Below are positions 11,054 to 20,715 of a stretch of 64,000 bases of DNA, one piece after another; within the stretch, counting starts at the first letter, position 1; every line of letters starts with the position of its first letter. Source of the stretch: Paramarasmius palmivorus (lineage: Eukaryota; Basidiomycota; Agaricomycetes; Agaricales; Marasmiaceae); the NCBI GenBank assembly GCA_037176845.1, contig JAYKXP010000119.1, forward strand, positions 1 through 64,000, read 5' to 3'. The position numbers and the translations under genes were made by a program. The notes under the pieces were generated by a model. It worked only from the letters and a program-made list of their open reading frames with translations. It was not told the origin of the DNA and did no database searches.

Positions 11054-14000
11054 CTACAGGGTTGGGTGATTATAATCACCATCATCTGCCAATTCGCCGA
11101 CCGAGAAGAAAGGCCCAGCTTTTGGACATTCATGAGCCCAGGAATACGAATCAGCGTGGGATGGATCGTATGTGAACGATCCATTGAGCTGGATGGTGCT
11201 CTTCGCATCCAAGGCATTCTTGAGTTGAGCAAGGAACTCTTTCTTGCCCCGAAACTGTTCCTTGATTGCTGACATGACTTGCTGGGAGCTTGGCTTGGTG
11301 GACTCCTTGGCTTGGCGAAGAAGTGCGCATACTTGCTGGATAAGCAAGGATTCGCGAAGATGTCGAATAGAGAGAGTGAACCACTTGTCATAATCATGCC
11401 AATCCTCCAGATAAAACCCACGTAAGACAAAATGAGTCTCAAACCAATCAAGCACCTGCTCTCCACGGGCAAGAGCATGGCTATAAAGCTTGACGTCTTC
11501 TTTGGGGACCGTTTCATGATTGTACTGTTCTCTCCAGAGGACCCGGCCCAGCTCCATGAGGTTCAGCAGATACAGGAAATCGAGCAATCCACTGAACAGT
11601 TGGAGGTTAGGCAAGTCAGACATCTGATCATTTGCTGCACCGTAAGCCAGGTAAAAATCTTCCTGGTCCAAGATCGTGGAAGCCCAAAACTCCATAATTC
11701 GAGAAAGCATTGCACGGTGACAGTCGTGCTCAGTGTTGGTGAAGTTATCGTGGTGGACCATGTGTAGTAGCGCCCAGCAAGTTCGGCGCATAGTCGACAT
11801 GCAATAAAAATGCCCTCCGCGACAGGCAGATGTTTCTATCGTCGAGACATAATGAACAGTCATAGGAGGCATGACTCTGAAAGGTAACAAGAAAATCAGG
11901 CGGGGTCAATATACAGCACAAAACCACACTCACATCGAGTCTCCAGCAGCTAATAAAAAGGTGACTACCTTGAATCCGACAGTGTTGCGTAAATTGAGTT
12001 CAAGTCCACGGAAAAACTCCAGAGACGCAGCTGGTGTCCAGTCGTCGATATTTTCTGGGATCAGAATAGACACGAGTTTGTAACCTTCTTGGACCGTAAT
12101 TATCGTGCAAAACCCCGCAGCATCGACATGACCTCGATGGAAAGCATGTTTCAAGGCAAACAGCGACCATCGAGTGTCAAGGACAAAAGAAGGTAGGGGA
12201 GCATCATCCTTGGGTCGAGCATCGTTGCAGGAATTGTATGCCACCATATCAGTGAAGAGTGCGGTGGGCATCCAAGTATTATCGCCGGACGAAGGCATCG
12301 AGAGAACGTTCACCGGTTTGACCTGTCCTTTTCCCTTTGAATGTTGCACCAATTGCCAAAGAGTGGCCTCGACATGAACCTCGTCAGGATCTGCGTCCTC
12401 TGTATTGGAGAAGAGTGACAAATCTGATAAAAATGTCATCAATTGGTCCTACTCTAGCTGAGATTAATACGAACCATGAACAGTACGGGGCGTAAAGATG
12501 TTGCCCAGAGACATTAACATCTCGATGATGGTGCGGTTGTCAAACTGATAGTTTTCGCCACGCTCGATAATATAGGGGACTTGGGCGAAGGAAACCTGGC
12601 GAGCAACTCCTTCATAGTGCAACCAATCATGAACCGTAATGTTCTGAACTCCCAAGACCTTGACGGCACCCTTGACCTTCACAACTGACGGCTCGGCCTT
12701 ATTGTTGTATTCACAGATTTGAAGCTTGGTTCTGGTCAACTTGTTTCCCTTTTCGATCAATTCGTCAAAATCCTCGAGATCATCCTCGAGGAACCGCTCC
12801 ACGGTATGCACGACAGGGGAGCCGCGGAGATCTCGTAGAACATATGTTTTCCCTATGACAGGCTGGATCTAGATAAGTAAAGAACTGGTATGGTCTTATA
12901 GAAATACTCACTTTGCGTTCAGTGAAATCCTCGAAGGGTGGCAAACCCGTGACAGTGTTGTGTGATTTAGACTTTGCAGTTTTGACGGGTTTTTTCTTCC
13001 TCAACGTCGGGGAAGTTGTACTGGTGTCTTTGCTCTTCTTCTTCAACGTGGTAGAGGCCTGGGAATCCTTCTTCTTCCGTTTTTTGGTACTGGTTGTCGA
13101 TCCCGCAGCGCCAGTGGTCGTCACATTCTTGTTCTTGTTACGATCAGAGCGTCTCACTGTAAGAGTAGTTAATAATTGCCTAGTCTTGGAATCTATTGCC
13201 TTACGGGTTAATTCAGGTTTGTCAGTCTCGAGGTCAGTCAACTCAGATTCTTCTCCCTCCGTCTCCTCCCCTGCTTCTTCCCCTTCCTCTTCGTTACCAT
13301 CTTCTTCCCCTTCATTGTTGCCTTCTCCTTCTTCCTTCTCCTGGTCTTCCTTGGCTTGACCTGGCTCCCCATCATTTATCTGTTGTTCTGTGGACATTTG
13401 GGAAGATGTAGGATCCTTATCAACGTCCATATCTTCATGAGAGTCCTCCTCTTCAACAACATCCATCTCCGTGTCGATGTCCATATCAACATGTGCGTCC
13501 ATGGCCTCTTGAATACCCCTCTCATCGTCGACAATCTCCTTGTCGATTTCCATGTCCCCATCGGCATCTTCAGTATCCATATGGTCCTCCTTTTCAACGT
13601 GTTTCTCTGCATCGCTATGCTCTTCGGATGACAGTTCTTCGTCCGTGTACCTCTCATAAGCAGAGGTATATGAAAACGATTTGTTAACAAACTTGTAATC
13701 GTCCTTGTCATCTGGGGGGATTTCTCCGTCGTCTGGCTCTTCGTCTGTGTCGGTGTCGTAGGCAGAGGAATGGGAAAACTCCTCCATGTCAATCTCCAGA
13801 TCATCCTCATCAGACACCCAGCTTTCTTCGTCGTCGTCTGGAATATAAAGAGGACTATCGGGCTGAAGCGCATCGTCTGCAGTCAAATCGAAAAAGGGTA
13901 TAGTCTGTACATCCCTTTCGATAGATGCACGAGTGTGCAAAGGATTCGCTGAGCCTAGACGGTAGAAATGAGTCGGGGGAGATGGCTGATACAGAGGAAG

Positions 14001-17000
14001 GTCGCTACTGGGGTCGAGTTGGCATGGAGAAGCAATCCTTATGGCGGCAGAATCCTTCAAGAATTGATCGACCATAGGATCTGGATGGAGCATGGGACTA
14101 ACAGCTTGCCCTGCCGTTCCACCACTTTGAATTGATGGATCTTCGTTGACCTGTCCTGAAAGTGCTACAGGACCGCGCTTTGAGGGTAATGGAACGTCAA
14201 CCTTCTCCTGACTAGGCTGTTCATCCGCAGGAGGAGGCATAGATTCGTGTTCACCATCTTTAGGTAATTCTTCTTCACCCTCTGACTCCTCCAAACCGCC
14301 TTCTTCGTCGCGGCCATTACTAACATCATCCATATCATACTCAGGCGTGAACCCTGGTGCTGGCTCCATGTAAAGGAGCATAGCGTTCGCGTCAACCTTG
14401 TGTGGCAGCACCTTGGGTGTGATGGGAACCCCAGTATCTCAAGAAAAAAAAGTTTTTGTCTCTTCGCCACATTGGAGAGAAAGGCCTTCCCACCGAGTAA
14501 GGAAGTTTCGAAGAGCTTGTTCTGCTGACCGATTCTGGGTTACCATCGACATGAGCTCCCTCCACAGAGCGTGTTCCGCAGCAACAAGAGCTAATGGTTT
14601 TGCATTGCCGTGGTGAAGCCAGAGCTAGACAAGTCAACTACCGTTCATGTTCGTTTGGGGATAGGAAACTCACTTGGGCCAAAGTACTGCGTTGTACTTT
14701 GGTGATCAAGTCTTCGCCCATGAGCAATAGCAAAGGAGAGACCATCGCTGCCGCATACAAAGGGCTTCGATACTTCCACGCATCGTACCCTCCTTTCACT
14801 TCTCCTTGGTCAGAGTCCCTGGAACCCATGTAAATTTCACTATCGTTAAAGTCTTGTGGACAGAAACTCACACATCTAGGAGTGCTTTCAACGCCTTTTT
14901 ATCCCCGGGAAGATCACTCGATCCCTATATGCGCATCAACTTTGTGTTTCGAGCCCGTCGCGTACATACTCACGAGCTTCATGCACGCCAAAAAAAATGC
15001 AGCGCCCTCCATATTTAATAGCGCAATATCTAGTGACACCTTCGTCCGGCGTTTTTCAATGGATTCCAGAAGCCTTCGAACAACATTGCCTTCAGGTATA
15101 TCTTGAGCAGCCGTTCGGTTATCAAGTTCGAGCTTCAAGGTTTCGAGTCGGGGTATCCAGTCTTCCAGATGATCTAATCCTGGCTAAGAGTAGGTGAGCA
15201 AATATGTATTAAGAAATTAACAAGTGTCAACGCACCACGCCTCGACGCTTCTCTGCTCTCATAAGGTATCTGGTACGGTCCAAAACGCGCGATGGGCAGG
15301 GTCCATTATCCATCGCTGCCAGTAGGTCGAAAAGTACATATAGAAACAGCGCCTGAAACGCAGGCTTGTGCTTTGTCGAGAATCGAATATCGTATCGTAC
15401 GACTGATACGAACGAGCGTTCGGGTTTGGTGCCGTATTTCTGGTTGATGACTGCAAGACCTTGTGTTGCAGCATTCTACAAAGACATACTGTACCATTTC
15501 GACCGACTGTTCATGGGGTGTGACCTGTGACCACAGACACCCAAGTGTTCACAAGTTCATGGCTCCGTGTGACCAGTGACCATCGCCGTGAACTGTTCAC
15601 AACTGTTCAGACAAATAGATTATCTCCATCCGCCATATCTGATTACATTGATGTAGATTACCCACACTCACGTGTTCCAATTTTTTTTTGTATCGTCCGC
15701 AAATCGCGCAGAAGCATTCAGAACACAAAAGATGGACAATTCCATTCGAAAATGGCGACGCAAGTACAAGGAATGGAAAGAAGTACCGAAAGATGTCCAG
15801 CAAGGCATCATTACCACTATTCTCGAACCACCTGCTGCTGTTCTTCAGCATGTTCTTCCCCCCAACGACGGATCAGTTAGTGCTCTACTTGACCACGAGC
15901 TACCCGCAATCCTATCCCGAAAGGTCTGTCAAGCAGACGACACCATGCCTTTCCTTCACGAGCCCGAGCCAAACTTTGATGAAACAGACCCTGATTTCCT
16001 CAGCCGAGTCATGCGACACCCAGTTCCTCCACCGGTCTTCATCCGTTCATTAGCCAAGCCTGCAAAGCAATATTGGCTGGATGGCGTCAGCTCCATCACC
16101 TACGAACATCTGCCGCTGAAGGGAGGAGGCTTCTTGTACCCCATGTGGATCATTACACTATGGAATCGCATCTTGATGGCCCATGAGTCAAAGGAGCAGT
16201 GGGCAACGGCGCAGTCATGGCTTGACAAATTGATGAAGGGGAAGAAGAAGGTGGTGGCAGAGGACGTGCGAGAAAGGGTCGAGAACGTAAAGGAATTGTT
16301 CGCGTGTCTACCGTGGAATCAGAAGAAGCAGGGTCTATCGAACGGCGATCCAATCCATACCTTGACACGGTACCTGGGACCCACATACACCTCCGATAGC
16401 AATCAAGCTGACATGCTTGAGCTTCTTCGCCTTCGGATTTCCACCAAGCTCGACCTTTCCCGTCGCTTTACCGTTGAGGATGTCTTCATGACGTCGAAGC
16501 TTCAAGAGGCATACACAAGGCGCCAATCAGACGTGTACAATATTGACCAGGGGTATGAGTGGCTTCGCAACCTAGCCGCTGAGTCAGTCAAACACAGGAA
16601 AACCATCATCACAAATGCACACCTCAAAGGAATCGCAGTTAGTGCTCTGGGCGAGGCCGAAAACCATTGGATTGCAGTTGCTTTAGACTTCAAGGCACAA
16701 GTCATTTGGATAGGAGAGCCCCTCGGAGGAGGGGCCCCTGCTGGATTGCTTAGCCTGTACCAGTGGTGGGTTAGCAACCATACTGCTAGCAAGTGGGTTG
16801 AAAAGCCCCTACCTATAACGGTTCAGATCGATGGCCATTCATGCGGGCCGTTAACATCAAATTGCCTAGAGCATTTTGTGTTCCCAGAGGTTCCTCTGGT
16901 GAGCACAAAGAATGTTCACGTATACCGTATGGATATCTTTTGTCGCCTTGCAAAACGGGTCCTGGAATGTGTGAGTGATTATGGATGAAGTTTTGATGGT

Positions 17001-20000
17001 CAACAATTTACTCACTCGCATGTTCTAGCTTGAGGATGATGGTGAAGACTCCTCACAAACTGATGGATCATCTCAATCAGACTCGGAGTTTGACAGCAGC
17101 GATGAAAGCGATGATGAATCCAGCTCTGAGGGGGACAGCGATTATGGTTACGGCACTGATGGAGAGAACGCAAGTGATGGTGGGCTGGAAAAGAGCACTG
17201 ATGATGACTGCAGCAGTGTCAATGGTGTGGGAGATGGTACCGGCAACTCTGCAGAGGATGTTAGTGGGGCAAAATCGGAGACTGAAGACATGCCCGTATC
17301 CACAGACTCACCTATCAGTCTTGGCGTCGAAAAGCCTAATGCTAATCCTCTACCGGAAAAGAAGTCACCAAAGGCTTCTTTGATTACGCGATTCTTCATG
17401 ACTGCGACACCTGAGGAGAAGGCAGCTCAGGATAAACGTGATTGGGATCAACTTGCAAACACTTACGATCAGCACCAAGTCAACGAAGCCAAACAGAAGG
17501 CAAAGGCTGCAACGAAGAAGCGGTTGGACGCTAGGGAGCGAAAGCAGGAACAACGGGCAAGAGACAAGATACGCAGAGAGGCCCTTAAGCAGAAGATGGT
17601 CAGTTCCGATTGGATTGTATGTTTGCGTCATTACTCACCGAAATGATAGGGATTAGTGCTGAGAGATGAGCAAAGCACAAGGTTGAACGTAGCTGAAGTG
17701 TCACGGCCACGTCGTGCGTTGAAGAAAGATATTCGCGCAAAGAAGAAGAAGCCTCAGGGACGGAAGCCCCTCAAGGAGGACGGAGAGACTGATTTAACCA
17801 ATTGGCAGCAGCCAATCCTATGGAGTGGGATTGTGCTGGCCGCTAAACGAACTGGCAAGCCTTGGTCTCCACGCGCGATTGTTCAGGAGTTACACCGAGT
17901 CAACTTTGAGCTGTATGGCAGGCTGAGGGAACAAGTTGTTGGGCGCTGGATAGATCGGGAGGCGAAGGCAAGGGGCGAATCAAAATGGCGTGATGAAATC
18001 CTTGAACGCGTCAAGAACGGAAATTCTCCAGGGGGTCAGACGACACGAACTGGGATCCTTGTAAGTCTATGATGGCATCCTCAGTTCCAAATGTCTGATA
18101 AATGATGTAGGAGCCATACCCTGAACTGCGTCGATCAATCAATGAGCGATTGGAAAGCCTGCGATTTGCAGGCGTACCACTCACGTCACTCTCAATCAGA
18201 GCCATAATGGTTGCCATGATCTCCAAGCAGGCACCTGAGATCTTCGAAACAGTTTTATCAGATGGGAGCCGCTTCAAATGTTCGGAATCATTTGTGAAGG
18301 ACTACCTGCACAAATTGAATTGGTCAAAGCGAAAGGCAACACGAGCAGCACAAAAGTTACCAGAAGACCATGCCGAACAGATTTACGCATCATTCCTCTT
18401 CGAGGCGCTCACAGTACGAGACCATGGAACACCTGCAGCATTGAGGGTGAACACGGATCAGGCACAATCAGTTTACCTTGAAGGGACAGATCATATCTGG
18501 AATAAAAGCGGCGAGCGACAGGTATCCACCATTGGTCAGGAGGAGAAGCGGGCCTTTACTGTCATCCCCTCAATTGCAGCTGACGGCACACTCCTGCCCT
18601 GGCAAGCAGTCTATCATGGCCAGACTAAGCTCTCATGTCCTGACCCAAAGACATCACGAGGCTGGGAGGAGTTGAATAAGCTTGGATTCCGTCTTCTACC
18701 ATCCAAGTCGCATACTTACTGGTCAACTCAAGAGACGATGCGGGACCTGGTAGATAATATCATTGCCCCATACTTCAGGGATGTTCGGAAGAAGCTTGGC
18801 CTGTCCCCCGACCATCGAGCAATCTGGCGCATCGATTGTTGGTCAGTTCACCGCTCGGAAGAGTTTCTGGGATGGATGAAGACTGCTCACCATGATATCA
18901 CAATCATCTTCGTTCCTGGAGGGTGTACTGGACTTTTTCAGCCACTTGATGTCGGCATCCAGCGGGTTATGAAGTTGGCAATGAGGCGGTCTTCACACCG
19001 CGATATAGTAGGGGAATTGATGGAGAAACTTGAACAGCATGCGGAAAAGCAGCTGAGCGAGGCTGAAGCGGTGGCAGATTTCAAGTTGGACGTTCGTCTG
19101 AAAACTGTTCGGGATCGTTCCGCAGGTTGGATGTTGTATTCCTATAGAGAAATCAATGATCAAGAGCTGATTATGAAGGTAAGCCTCACACACCTGTGAT
19201 TGTTCATATATTGACCAGCGGGAACAGGCCTTTGAGCTTTGTCGTGTACCTGACCAACCCTTCAACCTCTCTCATGCAAGCATCACCTCCCCTGAGGCCC
19301 TTGCTGCTCTTCGCGACCTCCCAACTCAAAATCTCAATCTCTACAAGAAGATAATAGGCCTCGGGACTGCCGAACCTGCTGATAACGGCGTAAAAGAGGC
19401 TGCATTTGAGGACCTTGATGCTGTCGTGGACGAGAGTGATGTGGTGACAACGGATTTGATTCAATTTTTGAAGAAGGGAGAACAGGGACTTCGAAAAGGG
19501 CTTGCTGTCAACGATGACGGCAATCTTGTCCGTTCGACTCAAGCAGATGAACCTAATGTCGACATCGGTGGCTTGGATATCGGAGAGCGGAATGGCGAGA
19601 AAAAGGTTCTGAAGGAGACTAGGCTGGGTCGTAGAGTGGTTGCCCCTAAACGTTTCGGTGGTTCTGAGCTTTGGGACGCAAATGATGACGACGATGAAGA
19701 CCCCTTACCTCAGCCCAAGAAAAATGCCCGGAAGCAAAAGAGAAAGGTCTCGTCTTCAGAGGATAAAGGGAAGAAGTCAAAAAAGAGTAGGAAGGGAAGG
19801 AAATCGTCCGCAGAGTGAAAGCTCGTCGTCATCATCGGCGTTGACACCCCCGTCAACTGTGGGAACAGGTTGCAGTGCTTGCCGCGGCTCTTAGACTTAC
19901 TCCGATACTCAAATTACTCAAAATTCATGTAACTACGCCCGTTTTAACTGATTTTTTTTACTCATATGTCACACAGTTCATGGCCGGGTGTGACCTAGGA

Positions 20001-20288
20001 CATAGGTGTCCAAGTGTTCATGTCACAAGGCTCTGTGACCTGTGACTGAACAGTCGGTCGAAATGGTACAGTAGTTTAGCACCGAATCCTTGTAGAATTT
20101 TACGATATTAATACCTGAGACTTCACAATCTGTTCCGCAGTCATCTCGAGCAAAATACGCGTATTCCAGGGGAATACAGCAATGTCCGTCCATCCCTTGG
20201 GATCAAGCTGGACGACCACTTCTTTCTTCGTGCGCCGTTTTTTCGCGTTTACAGCGACTTGAGAAGAGGAGGAGCTTTGAACATCCAT
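11054..20288 (-). CDS. JmjC-like 2OG-Fe(II) dioxygenase, intron 1 invaded by a transposon
   Basis: Exons on the minus strand: 20288-20115, 15475-15236, 15183-14974, 14924-14872, 14839-14674, 14624 to about 12912, 12868-12475, 12423-11934, 11876-11054 (about 1420 aa). Exon 1 starts MDVQSSSSS and ends KSQ. Exon 2 resumes NAATQGLAVI in the same phase, and the 4.58-kb element between them sits inside the intron. A large central region (about 14400-12912) is acidic (MD, ED, EE repeats) then Lys-rich, suggesting a nuclear protein. The C-terminal cupin domain shows AFHRGHVDAAGF (HxD ligands), PPMTVHYVS (third His) and GGHFY. JmjC enzymes hydroxylate or demethylate protein substrates; the substrate here is unknown. 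An in-frame TGA at 14439-14441, after a run of eight T on the coding strand, needs either a very short intron or is a real stop. It is divergent from the KOW gene at 20716. Confidence 0.7.
15489..15513 (+). repeat. Left terminal inverted repeat of the Ulp1-DDE element
   Basis: The 25-bp sequence starting CTGTACCATTTCG is matched exactly in reverse complement at 20047-20071. It is preceded by TA. Confidence 0.93.
15732..19818 (+). CDS. Ulp1-like cysteine protease fused to DDE transposase
   Basis: Five exons, all joined in phase 0: 15732-16970, 17029-17598, 17650-18060, 18111-19178, 19219-19818 (about 1295 aa). Start MDNSIRKW; an upstream in-frame extension has no ATG support. Residues about 1-413 end in a Ulp1/SENP-type protease domain: ENHWIAVALD (catalytic His), IGEPLG (Glu at the usual Asp position) and VQIDGHSCGPL (Gln and nucleophile Cys). 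An acidic Ser/Asp/Glu linker and a basic coiled region follow. The DDE domain in exons 3-4 shows RVNTDQAQS (Asp 1), WRIDCWSVH (Asp 2) and GGCTGLFQPLDVGIQ (Asp 3), as in the Tc1/pogo DDE_1 group. The C-terminus is Lys-rich, likely nuclear. The DDE part would cut and join the element's ends. The protease might act on SUMO-like conjugates, by family inference. Consistent phases and no stops suggest one intact gene, though two adjacent genes cannot be excluded without cDNA. Confidence 0.85.
20047..20071 (-). repeat. Right terminal inverted repeat of the Ulp1-DDE element
   Basis: Exact inverted copy of 15489-15513, ending ...GGTACAG and followed by TA at 20072-20073. Confidence 0.93.
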
Positions 20289-20715
20289 AATTTATCAAAT
20301 AATCTATTATCCGAACGGGTATCTGACTGTATTCTAACGAACGATGGTGGTGGTATAAAGGAAAGGGCAGAAGGATTGCTTACGTGTTCTGGTCATGAGG
20401 TTGACGGAAACTAGCGCTGAAAGTGGTTTCAGCGCCTGTACAAGTGTAACCCTAATGAAAAAATTCATTAGGGTTACACTTGTACAGGCGCTGAAACCAC
20501 TTTCAGCGCTAGTTTCCGTCTTGGGAATCATTGTTCCCACACGTGCAACTTCTGCACCTTGTTCCAAACCACCACCACTGGTAAGTTTTTGGCGTCTACC
20601 CAGATTGTTACTGTACTTTAAATGTGTTCAATGTATTACTGTATCATTCCTTTGCAAAATACAAATGAGAAGCCCAATAAACTGATCGTAAATTGAACAC
20701 AGACGCAAAGCCAAC
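20289..20715. promoter_or_regulatory. Divergent promoter region between JmjC-like and KOW genes
   Basis: The 427-bp interval lies between two starts pointing away from each other (20288 minus, 20716 plus). It contains the perfect palindrome at 20403-20520. Its flanks are themselves weakly inverted: GGTGGTGGT-type sequence near 20345 and its complement near 20570. No TATA box could be assigned with confidence. Shared regulation of the two genes is an inference from layout. Confidence 0.5.
20403..20520. repeat. Perfect palindrome, 57-bp arms and 4-nt loop
   Basis: Left arm 20403-20459 starts GACGGAAACTAGCGCTGAAA. It is matched base for base by the inverse arm 20464-20520 around an AAAA loop. 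Each arm contains a second, smaller inverted repeat (GCGCTGAAA-GTGG-TTTCAGCGC), so the DNA could form a branched cruciform. Open frames across it on both strands are a by-product of the symmetry and are not genes. Confidence 0.95.

Larger units (their letters stand above)
15489..20071 (+). mobile_element. Tc1/pogo-type DNA transposon carrying a Ulp1-DDE gene
   Basis: The element is 4583 bp. Its ends are perfect 25-bp terminal inverted repeats beginning CTGTACCATTTCGACCGAC, at 15489-15513 and inverted at 20047-20071. It is flanked by TA at 15487-15488 and 20072-20073, the target duplication expected of Tc1/mariner/pogo elements. Inside the ends lie further short repeats (GTGTGACC, CAAGTGTTCA at 15542 and 20011, TTCATGG). 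It contains one gene (15732-19818) on the + strand. It sits antisense inside intron 1 of the JmjC-like gene; removing it leaves an intron of about 50 nt with GT and AG ends. Perfect ends and an open gene suggest a recent insertion. Confidence 0.9.

Noticed and set aside
12913..13359. Ser/Leu-rich open frame opposite the acidic region of the JmjC-like gene
   Set aside because: Antisense of Glu/Asp codon repeats; no gene signal.
20450..20475. Telomere-like TTAGGG/CCCTAA at the palindrome centre
   Set aside because: Only a single unit on each arm, not an array; expected by chance.
20334..20685. Mirror-image open frames on both strands across the palindrome
   Set aside because: They arise from the perfect inverted repeat reading the same protein on both strands; no splice context or homologue supports a gene.
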